From Lachnospiraceae bacterium (GTDB lineage: Bacteria; Bacillota; Clostridia; Lachnospirales; Lachnospiraceae), in the NCBI GenBank assembly GCA_009774155.1, contig VSNE01000026.1:1-15275 (forward strand): DNA of 15,275 nucleotides, in the 5' to 3' direction. Within the stretch, counting starts at the first letter, position 1; the number at the start of each line of letters is the position of its first letter. The notes under the pieces were generated by a model that saw nothing but the letters and a program-made list of their open reading frames with translations, ran no database searches and was not told the origin of the DNA. Positions 7,762 through 13,470 of this stretch are shown piece by piece. The translations under genes were made by a program, and so were the position numbers.

Positions 7762-7831
7762 GCAAAACCCATTCGCGCAGCGAATTTTAAATGGACTTGC
7801 GAATGTTGCTGAGAACGGAGTGAACAGTAAC
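7699..7831 (+). repeat. 133-bp palindromic element with 12-bp terminal inverted repeats (MITE/REP-like)
   Basis: The ends are GTTACTGTTCAC (7699-7710) and its exact reverse complement GTGAACAGTAAC (7820-7831). Inside are a perfect 10-bp stem, GGACTTTGCA (7714-7723) with TGCAAAGTCC (7729-7738), and a second stem, ATTCGC (7771-7776) with GCGAAT (7780-7785). CATTCGC (7770-7776) can alternatively pair with GCGAATG at 7799-7805. There is no coding capacity for a transposase, so it would be non-autonomous. No clear target duplication flanks it. It overlaps the kinase 3' end and provides its stop codon. The right 29 bases recur at 5922-5950. Confidence 0.75.
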
Positions 7832-7839
7832 AAAAATCA

Positions 7840-7879
7840 CAAGGTTAATACAAGGTTTTTGCAAGGTTCATGCAAGGTT
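7840..7879 (+). promoter_or_regulatory. Four-copy CAAGGTT array, 11-bp period (probable regulator binding site)
   Basis: CAAGGTT occurs at 7840-7846, 7851-7857, 7862-7868 and 7873-7879. All four copies are identical and their starts are exactly 11 bases apart; the 4-base spacers differ (AATA, TTTG, CATG). One helical turn between identical half-sites on one face of the DNA is the classic pattern for tandem binding of OmpR-family dimers, as with the SpaR box (TTGAT repeats at about the same period). The array ends 40 bases before the ATPase start codon, so it probably controls the transporter operon and is bound by the regulator at 6067-6765. The pairing with that regulator is inferred. Confidence 0.8.
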
Positions 7880-7883
7880 GGCG

Positions 7884-7892
7884 TGGTAAGAT
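7884..7892 (+). promoter_or_regulatory. Candidate extended -10 of the lantibiotic-type ABC operon
   Basis: TGG followed by TAAGAT (7887-7892) lies 7 bases after the last CAAGGTT. A normal -35 would fall within the third repeat and is not recognisable, which would suit an activator bound at the array. An alternative -10, TATAAA at 7899-7904, is nearly on the ribosome site and is less likely. Start-site position is a guess. Confidence 0.35.
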
Positions 7893-7919
7893 GGCAGCTA
7901 TAAAGGAGGCTTTCAAGAA

Positions 7920-8843
7920 ATGAGCAAATATGTAATTGAAACGAAAAATCTTACCAAGCAATATGGGACGCAGAAAAGTGTTGCCAATCTGAATATCCAT
8001 GTTCAGAAAGGGCGTATCTATGGTCTGCTTGGCAGGAATGGGGCCGGAAAGACTACAACCATGAAAATGCTGCTGGGACTGACACAGCCCACCTCCGGGG
8101 AGGTGGCAATCTGGGGAAAGCCTTTACGGACAAATGAAAAAAAGCTGCTGCCCCGAATCGGCAGCCTGATTGAATCCCCCGGATTTTATCCGAATCTGAC
8201 TGCTACAGAAAATCTGCGCATTTTTGCCACCCTGCGGGGAGTCCCCAACCGCAGCGCGATTAAGGACGCGCTGGATCTGGTCGGTCTGCCTTACAAAGAT
8301 AAAAAGCTGTTTTCTCAGTATTCCCTCGGCATGAAGCAGCGGCTGGCCATTGCCCTTGCTGTCATGCATGATCCGGAGCTTCTGATTCTGGACGAACCGA
8401 TCAACGGTCTTGACCCCATTGGAATTGCGGAGGTCCGTTCCTTTATCCGTGACCTTTGCAATGAGCGGGGGAAAACTATCCTGATATCCAGCCATATTCT
8501 TTCCGAAATTGCGCTTCTGGCAGATGATATCGGTATTATTGACGATGGCGTATTACTGGAGGAAGAAAGTCTGGCAGAACTGGAAGCAAAGAGCAGCAGA
8601 CATATCTGCTTTACGGTTTCTGATACGGCACAGGCGGCAAGGATTTTAGAACGTGTCTTCCAGGAAAACCGGTTTACCATACAGGATGACCATCATATAC
8701 AGGTGCATAATCTTGAGTTACCCATAGGAAAAACGATCACTGCCTTTGTGGAAAATGGCCTGGAAGTATCACAGGCCGTAACCTCAGAAGAAAGCCTGGA
8801 AGATTATTTCAGGCGTGTAACAGGGGGTGAGGGGATTGCTTAA
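7920..8843 (+). CDS. Lantibiotic-immunity type ABC transporter ATPase with E-loop (module 2)
   Basis: A 307-residue ATPase of the BcrA/LanF class. It has Walker A GRNGAGKT (38-45), signature YSLGMKQR (134-141), Walker B LLILDEP (154-160) and H-loop H192. At the Q-loop position it reads GSLIESPGFYPNLTATENL, with E85 where most ABC ATPases have glutamine. This glutamate 'E-loop' is a known hallmark of lantibiotic self-protection transporters (LanF, for example NukF). A C-terminal accessory region of about 95 residues follows the core. ATG at 7920 has AAAGGAGG 10 bases upstream. It overlaps the next gene by 17 bases. It should power expulsion of a lantibiotic-like peptide from the membrane. No lantibiotic precursor or modification gene is visible, so it looks like resistance rather than producer self-immunity. 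Confidence 0.93.
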   Translation: MSKYVIETKNLTKQYGTQKSVANLNIHVQKGRIYGLLGRNGAGKTTTMKMLLGLTQPTSGEVAIWGKPLRTNEKKLLPRIGSLIESPGFYPNLTATENLRIFATLRGVPNRSAIKDALDLVGLPYKDKKLFSQYSLGMKQRLAIALAVMHDPELLILDEPINGLDPIGIAEVRSFIRDLCNERGKTILISSHILSEIALLADDIGIIDDGVLLEEESLAELEAKSSRHICFTVSDTAQAARILERVFQENRFTIQDDHHIQVHNLELPIGKTITAFVENGLEVSQAVTSEESLEDYFRRVTGGEGIA

Positions 8844-9621
8844 ACTGGTGCTCTGTGAGTTTGCCAAATTGAAACGGAAGAGATTTATTTTACTCGTGAT
8901 ACTTTCCGCCTTTCTCTTTCCTGTACCTCTTACAGTCCTGATGACGACGCCGCAGATGGCAGGGAGATTTGAAAGCGGCGCCGAGACTTTTAACGGCTGC
9001 TTCCAGTTTATTATGGGATATGGGGTAGAGCTGCTTCTGCCCTGCATTATTGGTGTCATTGCGGCGGTACTGTTTTTCATGGAGCGGGATAACGATACAT
9101 TTAAAAGTTTACGTACCATTCCGGTAACAAGCACACAAATGATTTTTGCGAAAATCATGGTTTTATTTTTTATGGGCGTTATTTTCAGCCTGTTTTCGGC
9201 TCTGGCTGCGGTTTTATGCGGAAGTCTGGTATCCGAGGTAAATGGAGTCGTCTATAAGCTGTTGGTGGCACTTCAAATGGGGATTTTTATCACTGCCGGG
9301 ACGCTGCCTCTGATTGTCCTTGTGGTGTTCTTCAGCAAGACTTATATTTTTTCCATTCTGCTGTGTGTTTTTTACAGTGTTTTAAGTTTGACTGCGGAAT
9401 GCTGTTTTGGGGTATTGCCAAAAGCCATATGCTGGCTCATGCCTATTCCTCTCATAACCCTCTGGAGTGCAGGCGATATGGAACAGCATGGGGTGATAGA
9501 TGTCAGGGGCGCACTTAGAGATTTGATGCCGACAACCTTTCAGACCATCGCCATTTTGGGGATCTGGGCGGTCGTTTCCATCATAGTCATTGATTGTTTG
9601 TATAAAAAGAGGGAGGGATAA
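8827..9621 (+). CDS. Lantibiotic-immunity type ABC-2 permease, MutE/EpiE-like (module 2)
   Basis: A membrane subunit of about 264 residues with six predicted helices (about 20-40, 64-86, 108-133, 145-168, 171-195, 235-258). The start is cytoplasmic and basic (CEFAKLKRKRF), and the first loop carries ERDNDTFKSLRTIPVT, the ABC-2 coupling-type motif. The start is uncertain: GTG at 8827 overlaps the ATPase gene by 17 bases, while TTG at 8836 would give MLKLVLCEF, more like family N-termini, with AGGGGG about 8 bases upstream. Being second in an ATPase-permease-permease row, it matches LanE/MutE of the LanFEG/CprABC organisation. The two permeases probably form a heteromer. Confidence 0.9.
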   Translation: MRGLLKLVLCEFAKLKRKRFILLVILSAFLFPVPLTVLMTTPQMAGRFESGAETFNGCFQFIMGYGVELLLPCIIGVIAAVLFFMERDNDTFKSLRTIPVTSTQMIFAKIMVLFFMGVIFSLFSALAAVLCGSLVSEVNGVVYKLLVALQMGIFITAGTLPLIVLVVFFSKTYIFSILLCVFYSVLSLTAECCFGVLPKAICWLMPIPLITLWSAGDMEQHGVIDVRGALRDLMPTTFQTIAILGIWAVVSIIVIDCLYKKREG

Positions 9622-9622
9622 T

Positions 9623-10402
9623 ATGCTTCGCATAGTTAAAACTGAAATCTGGAAACTGAAACGCTATCATATGATATGGGCAGGCGTTCTTTTAATGCTG
9701 CTTTCCGTTTTACTGACCTTGTTTTCCACTACGGCACTGGACGGTACCTATTGGACATTCTCCCATTTTACAGAGCAGGTGATTAAAAACAATTTCAGCA
9801 TGATTTTTCCTATGTGCATTACTTTACTTGCCGGATATATCATAGCAAGGGAAGAAATAGACGATACGATGAAAAGTATTCTGACAGTTCCTGTTTCTTA
9901 TGGCAGTTTATTGTGGGGAAAATTGTTTGTGTGTGCTTTGCTGTCCCTGTTTTTAGGATTTGTAAGCGCCGTATTTACAGTCACTGCGAATCTGCTCATG
10001 GGATTTCCGGGATTTTCTGCGGCATCCGTATTACAGACATTTGCTCAGATGATTTTGAACTGCCTGTTTCTGTATATTGCCGTAATGCCGGTGATAGCAG
10101 CGACTGCCCGCATGTCTAACGGACATATGGTAGGTACGGTCATTGCGTTTGTCTATGGATATGGGGGCATGTTTGCCGCAGGGAATATGACGCTTGCCAA
10201 TATCTATCCAATTACAGCGAGCATGGGACTGATCCGGTACCGGAGCTATGATGAAGCGGTTCATTGGAATATGGGGCTGTGCGGGTTGAGTATGACGGCG
10301 GCTTTACTGGTTTCTGCGGTTATTGTGGTAACAACCAGAAATGTTTCACCGGCAAAAACAGTTCAGAAGCAGAAAAAAAACGTTGTAAAAAAGGGTTGGT
10401 AA
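9623..10402 (+). CDS. Lantibiotic-immunity type ABC-2 permease, MutG-like (module 2)
   Basis: A 259-residue membrane subunit with about six helices. Like its neighbour it starts with a basic helix (RIVKTEIWKLKRYH) and has the coupling motif (EEIDDTMKSILTVPVSYGSLLWGK), but otherwise the two differ, as expected for the E and G subunits. ATG at 9623 is one base after the preceding stop and follows GGGAGGG by about 5 bases; an in-frame run back to 9590 lacks a start with a ribosome site. A basic tail (QKQKKNVVKKGW) ends the protein. The stop is immediately followed by the ATG of the YxeA-like gene, so all four genes form one operon. Confidence 0.9.
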   Translation: MLRIVKTEIWKLKRYHMIWAGVLLMLLSVLLTLFSTTALDGTYWTFSHFTEQVIKNNFSMIFPMCITLLAGYIIAREEIDDTMKSILTVPVSYGSLLWGKLFVCALLSLFLGFVSAVFTVTANLLMGFPGFSAASVLQTFAQMILNCLFLYIAVMPVIAATARMSNGHMVGTVIAFVYGYGGMFAAGNMTLANIYPITASMGLIRYRSYDEAVHWNMGLCGLSMTAALLVSAVIVVTTRNVSPAKTVQKQKKNVVKKGW

Positions 10403-10801
10403 ATGGAGAATATGGAAATGAAGAAAAAAATGATGGTCGGGATTGCGGCAGCAGTAATTATAATAGCGGGTTTTCTCTGCTTTGGCATATGGTTCCTTTC
10501 AGGAGCCGGCAGCACTTATTATTATGCGCAGATTGACAACAGTAAAATGGAACAGGTTGAATCAAAAGGCGGCGTGATCAGCTTCAGCGGGAGTATGGAT
10601 TACTCATACACCTTATTTTGCTGCAATGAGGATGGAAAGGGAAAAGACATTACATTTGGGACGTCAAGGGAATTGAAAGAAGGCGCGTTTATTCGCCTGA
10701 CTGTTATGCCCATCCGCGGTGTTCTTGAATGGAGTGAAGTGCAGTATGAGGAGCTTCCTGAGGCGGTACAGGGCAATTATACCGGCGGTCGAAAAGACTG
10801 A
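10403..10801 (+). CDS. YxeA-family membrane-anchored protein (module 2)
   Basis: A 132-residue protein with one N-terminal membrane helix (about 10-32) and an extracytoplasmic domain. The pattern STYYYAQIDN, then Y-S-Y-T-L, G-K-x-K-x-I-T-F, R-E-L-K-E-G-A and V-Q-Y-E-E-L-P-E-A matches the YxeA (DUF1093) family of small Gram-positive surface proteins. In Bacillus subtilis yxeA closes the yxdLM-yxeA transporter operon under YxdJK, which responds to the peptide LL-37. Here it closes a lantibiotic-type transporter operon, so a helper role in peptide protection is reasonable. The start may be ATG 10403 (AAGGG 7 bases upstream), 10412 or 10418; the last has GGAG 9 bases upstream and gives MKKKMMVG. 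Its 3' end lies in the first of three hairpins. Confidence 0.75.
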   Translation: MENMEMKKKMMVGIAAAVIIIAGFLCFGIWFLSGAGSTYYYAQIDNSKMEQVESKGGVISFSGSMDYSYTLFCCNEDGKGKDITFGTSRELKEGAFIRLTVMPIRGVLEWSEVQYEELPEAVQGNYTGGRKD

Positions 10802-10903
10802 CCGCCCAGTATCGTATGATGCGCACAACCGCATAAGGAAATATGCCGCTTTGCGGATGCAGTTGGCGCAATACTCACGGCAGATTTCATCTGTCGTGAG
10901 TAT
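10784..10903 (+). repeat. Three consecutive hairpins closing the module 2 operon
   Basis: First: GGCGGTC (10784-10790) with GACCGCC (10800-10806), overlapping the YxeA-like stop. Second: a nested imperfect palindrome, TGCGCACAACCGCAT (10820-10834) with ATGCAGTTGGCGCA (10857-10870), enclosing CCGC-TTT-GCGG (10846-10856). Third: ATACTCACGGCAGAT (10871-10885) with ATCTGTCGTGAGTAT (10889-10903), 15 pairs with one G-T pair and a 3-base loop. None is followed by a T run, so intrinsic termination is not obvious. They may be a REP-like element or an RNA 3' end stabiliser. Confidence 0.7.
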
Positions 10904-11008
10904 ATACATCTTCGGAAAATGAGCAGGCCGGACAAAAGTAGATAAAAAGTTGGAAATTGTATTTTAAAATATACTGATGGACAATGACGTAAAAGGAGAT
11001 AACAAGCC

Positions 11009-11497
11009 ATGTATGAAAATCAGATTTTGGAATCCCATGGAAAAGCAAAAAAGGAGGACTTAGACCGCATTGAGCAGAAATTTCATGTAAAAATCCCTAA
11101 GGAGGTGCGGGAACACTGTCTGGCCTATAACGGCGGCTATCCGGAAAAGCCGGTTTTTACGGACAAAAACGGCGACGAATACTCTGTGGACTTGTTTATT
11201 CCTGTACGGGACGGAAGAAAGCGGCCCATGGAAGAAATTTTGAGACTTTTGAGAGCGGATGACGGTGTCATTCCGGACTGGCTGATTCCATTTGCCGAAG
11301 AAGATGGAGGAAACCTCTTTTGCTTCAGTGTAAGAGAATCCGATTTTGGCGCCGTCTATTATTACAATCATGAATTTGAATACGGCGAGAACCCGGAGGA
11401 GCATGTGATCTGCCTGGCGGAATCCATTACAGTGTTTATCAATTCTATGACTGAGGACGAGGATGATGAGTGTGAAGAAGAGGAGGATGAAGAGTAG
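11009..11497 (+). CDS. SMI1/KNR4 (SUKH) family protein, probable immunity protein
   Basis: A 162-residue soluble protein. The opening (AKKEDLDRIEQKFHVKIPKEVREHCLAYNGGYPEKP) is the SUKH signature: a helix, an I-P turn, a helix, then Y/L-x-x-x-N-G-G. Also fitting are IPFAEEDGGNLFCFSV and the closing helix AESITVFINSM. SUKH proteins commonly serve as immunity proteins to polymorphic nuclease or deaminase toxins. It has no signal peptide, so it acts in the cytoplasm. Its last 15 residues are almost all Asp and Glu, and this purine-rich stretch probably also supplies the ribosome site of the next gene. ATG at 11009 follows AAAAGGAG by 10 bases. No toxin gene is visible nearby, so an orphan or acquired immunity gene is likely. 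Confidence 0.85.
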   Translation: MYENQILESHGKAKKEDLDRIEQKFHVKIPKEVREHCLAYNGGYPEKPVFTDKNGDEYSVDLFIPVRDGRKRPMEEILRLLRADDGVIPDWLIPFAEEDGGNLFCFSVRESDFGAVYYYNHEFEYGENPEEHVICLAESITVFINSMTEDEDDECEEEEDEE

Positions 11498-11831
11498 ACG
11501 AATAGCAATAAAACATATCGTACTGCTGGCAGCGTTTTTCCTGGTCATATGCTTTTGCCGGGGCTGCTGCAGTGCTTTATTTGTTTCATATCGGGAGATC
11601 CATACTTCGCCGCAGGGTACAAACACGGTTATCGTGGAATATGACCATGTATGCCGGCCGTATGTCTACAAAAAGACATGGTATGGGAAAAAGCACATCT
11701 GGACTTATCCGGGCGGCGGCTTTATGGAAACGGTGTGTTTCGGTGTGGAATGGCTGTCGGAGGATGAAATCCGAATGACGTATGATGATCTGGACGATGA
11801 ATATGACGAAAAATTTATACTCGCAATCTAA
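11463..11831 (+). CDS. Small single-pass membrane protein, function unknown
   Basis: Up to 122 residues: a basic N-terminus (VKKRRMKSRRIAIKH), one hydrophobic helix (about 20-40) rich in cysteine (ICFCRGCCSALF), then an extracytoplasmic domain with SPQGTNTVIVEYD, aromatic residues and a GGGFMETVCFGVEWLSEDEIRMTYDD stretch. The SPxGxNTxxVE pattern is reminiscent of DUF5412-like proteins, but I am not sure. It overlaps the SUKH gene by up to 35 bases in another frame. Starts at 11463 or 11466 have GAGG 6-9 bases upstream; an ATG at 11487 would sit directly against AGGAGG, too close. Translational coupling with the SUKH gene is likely. The CxxC-like cluster near the membrane might allow lipidation or a disulfide, but no proper lipobox is seen. 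Confidence 0.7.
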   Translation: MMSVKKRRMKSRRIAIKHIVLLAAFFLVICFCRGCCSALFVSYREIHTSPQGTNTVIVEYDHVCRPYVYKKTWYGKKHIWTYPGGGFMETVCFGVEWLSEDEIRMTYDDLDDEYDEKFILAI

Positions 11832-11852
11832 AACATTTACCAAAGTAAAAAT

Positions 11853-11919
11853 GTATAACGAGTGAGCGTTTCGACAATGTGGGACAGAAAACAGCAAATG
11901 AATGCGCTCACGAGTATAC
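11853..11919. repeat. Imperfect inverted repeat in the spacer before 12026
   Basis: GTATA (11853-11857) and GTGAGCG (11862-11868) face CGCTCAC (11905-11911) and TATAC (11915-11919), 12 pairs with a small unequal inner loop and a 36-base central loop. Nearby, CTGTGA (11956-11961) and TCACAG (11996-12001) could form another arm. The 194-base spacer has no convincing gene. Confidence 0.4.
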
Positions 11920-12025
11920 CATTACGATACTATGAGCGGCATAGGCAGAGTTTGTCTGTGATTCCCGTAGAACTGTGCGGGGGATATAGAGTCAGTCACA
12001 GCCAATATCATGGAAGGAGATACGG

Positions 12026-12367
12026 ATGGAACAGAAAATCCTTGAATTTATGAGAGAAAACGGCATCGCCGTTTTTGCAGAGGTCGAAAAGGAAACGGGA
12101 ATTGTACACATAGAAAAGCTGGGAAGCCTGGAAAGCTGGGATTTGTTTCAGCAGCTGGTGCTGTACTCTGACGTGGAGGCCCTTTGCGACAGCACCCGGA
12201 GCCGGTTCCCCTTCCAGGTCTGGGGACAGGGAGGCACCGGGTGCCTGCTCTCCTGGCTCGACGGGGGCAGAACCACTGCACTGTTTTTTGACAGCGGGCG
12301 GTCAGGGGCGGCGTTCACAGAGTGGGTCAGGGAACTGGATCAAAAGGTACGCACGCTTTATCAATAA
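12026..12367 (+). CDS. Hypothetical small soluble protein in the immunity-like cluster
   Basis: A 113-residue protein of no family I recognise, without a signal peptide or membrane helix. It begins with an amphipathic helix (EQKILEFMRENGIAVFAEVEKETG), has a central tryptophan- and glycine-rich part (FQVWGQGGTGCLLSWLDGG) and ends with a helix (FTEWVRELDQKVRTLYQ). ATG at 12026 follows AAGGAG by 6 bases. The second half (about 12170-12330) is clearly more GC-rich than genes on either side, which hints at separate acquisition. Its size, cytoplasmic nature and position beside a SUKH gene fit an immunity protein, but that is inference. Confidence 0.7.
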   Translation: MEQKILEFMRENGIAVFAEVEKETGIVHIEKLGSLESWDLFQQLVLYSDVEALCDSTRSRFPFQVWGQGGTGCLLSWLDGGRTTALFFDSGRSGAAFTEWVRELDQKVRTLYQ

Positions 12368-12401
12368 GCAAAACAGGCAGTCATATACAAATTAGAATTG
12401 A

Positions 12402-12471
12402 GCCGCTGCTTTTCAAGCGGCGATACGAGCAAAAAGCGAAGCGTTTGCGAGCAGTTTGCGTCAGCAAACTG
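12402..12471 (+). repeat. REP-like palindromic repeat unit
   Basis: GCCGCT (12402-12407) pairs with AGCGGC (12416-12421). CAGTTTGC (12452-12459) pairs perfectly with GCAAACTG (12464-12471) around a 4-base loop. Between them GCAAA (12429-12433) can pair with TTTGC (12444-12448). The tandem short hairpins look like an interspersed palindromic repeat. An open frame across it (12322-12549) looks spurious: it starts inside the 12026-12367 gene and encodes a basic peptide. The rest of the spacer to 12545 shows only the GGAGG at 12530-12534. Confidence 0.55.
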
Positions 12472-12545
12472 GAATTTATAGGAGGTGGGGAAATTATATT
12501 CTATGAAACCGGCAGTAATAAAGAAGGCTGGAGGAAAAGCTTATT

Positions 12546-12833
12546 ATGACCAAAAAGTATTTCGATGAGGTTATCCGGCGCTATAGAAAAATGAACAAAT
12601 TAGATCCTGGCTGGGATCACAATGATTTGAAGCATCTGAATTTCATCCTGGATAACTGGGCTCTCCATTTATCCGATGACAATGACATCGCTCTTTTGCG
12701 TGATTGCGTTTCCCGCAAAGATTGGAAAGGCTTAAACAACTATTATTATCAATGTACCCGATTTAGCATTTTTCCCATATTTGTTCGTTTTGACTTTACT
12801 GCGTGGGAATGGCGCACACTGCTTGACTCATAA
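12546..12833 (+). CDS. Hypothetical small soluble protein in the immunity-like cluster
   Basis: A 95-residue protein of no recognised family. Its composition is normal for a folded cytoplasmic protein: two helical stretches (YFDEVIRRYRKMNKL and DLKHLNFILDNWALHL), then a tyrosine- and tryptophan-rich second half (NNYYYQCTRFSIF, FDFTAWEWRTLLDS). ATG at 12546 has GGAGG 11 bases upstream, somewhat far. It is more AT-rich than the gene before it. It could be the C-terminal part of a longer family, since the end is abrupt, but no frameshift is evident. It fits the pattern of single, unrelated, small immunity-type genes. Confidence 0.6.
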   Translation: MTKKYFDEVIRRYRKMNKLDPGWDHNDLKHLNFILDNWALHLSDDNDIALLRDCVSRKDWKGLNNYYYQCTRFSIFPIFVRFDFTAWEWRTLLDS

Positions 12834-12953
12834 AGCAGCGGGGTGACCGCTTCGGCAGCCGGCTCGTTGAAAATACGTTAAACAGCAAGAAATTCAGAGA
12901 TTTCAAAAAATAGCAGCATTATAAAATTTTATATAAGAAAGGACAGATAAAGT

Positions 12954-13316
12954 ATGACAGAGTGTAAAGTGATGATAAAAGCTTCCCTTAAAAAGGTAAA
13001 AGCACGGTTCCGGGAATATGAGGACATGGAATTCGAGAAGCGGGGCGATTGGATTTTGGCAGAGGACTTTTCCGGTACCCAGCTCTTTGGATGGAAAATC
13101 TCTGACTGGGTGGAACTGGCGGGGGATGATGAACTGATTTACGCTTACTATGACGAGGACATGAATGCGGAGTTTATTCACGTCAGAGACGGCGTCTGCC
13201 TGCGGGCCTACACCCAGTACGATGGCGGGGTAGATACCGATGAAGGAGAAGATACAGAAACTTCTGTCAGGGAGTGGTCCGATGTAGGTAATTATATGGA
13301 TAAATATATGGTTTGA
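12954..13316 (+). CDS. Hypothetical acidic small protein, possible immunity protein
   Basis: A 120-residue soluble protein. The N-terminal basic helix (MIKASLKKVKARFREYED) leads into an acidic, aromatic-rich body (WKISDWVELAGDDELIYAYYDEDMNAEFIHVRDG) and ends with SVREWSDVGNYMDKYMV. The D-G-x-C-x-R-x-Y then acidic loop then W-x-D-V-x-x-Y-x-D ending looks like a conserved family end, but I cannot name the family. ATG at 12954 follows AAAGGA by about 10 bases in an AT-rich leader. There is no signal peptide. Its acidity and place in the row suit an inhibitor or immunity protein. Confidence 0.7.
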   Translation: MTECKVMIKASLKKVKARFREYEDMEFEKRGDWILAEDFSGTQLFGWKISDWVELAGDDELIYAYYDEDMNAEFIHVRDGVCLRAYTQYDGGVDTDEGEDTETSVREWSDVGNYMDKYMV

Positions 13317-13350
13317 TGTACTTGATGAACAGGATACGGGGGATGGTTGA

Positions 13351-13470
13351 ATTGGGTACATCATAGACGACAGCGTTTTGAACGCTTCCGATGCTCTAGA
13401 CTATGGTATCGGTCAGCGGGGATCACGGCTGGAAAATCCAGGAAATCGTTATATGGAGGTGGCAAAGTGA
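13351..13470 (+). pseudogene. Possible 3' remnant of a lost gene joined to the third regulator
   Basis: One frame is open from 13351 (right after an in-frame TGA) to a TGA at 13468-13470 that overlaps the GTG start of the next gene (GTGA). It encodes 39 residues ending RLENPGNRYMEVAK. It has no good start codon, yet its composition looks protein-like and the stop/start overlap is typical of operon partners. It may be the tail of a gene deleted from its 5' side. A frame this short can stay open by chance, so the call is weak. Confidence 0.3.

Noticed and set aside
7840..7879. Short regularly spaced repeats as a CRISPR-like array
   Set aside because: The repeats are 7 bases with 4-base spacers, far too short for CRISPR, and there are no cas genes. 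A regulator site fits better.
11862..12053. 63-codon + strand open frame in the spacer before 12026
   Set aside because: It overlaps the better supported gene at 12026, contains the inverted arms, and its composition is unlike a folded protein.
12322..12549. 75-codon + strand open frame across the palindromic repeat
   Set aside because: It begins inside the preceding gene, runs through hairpin DNA and gives a basic peptide, so it is probably not a gene.
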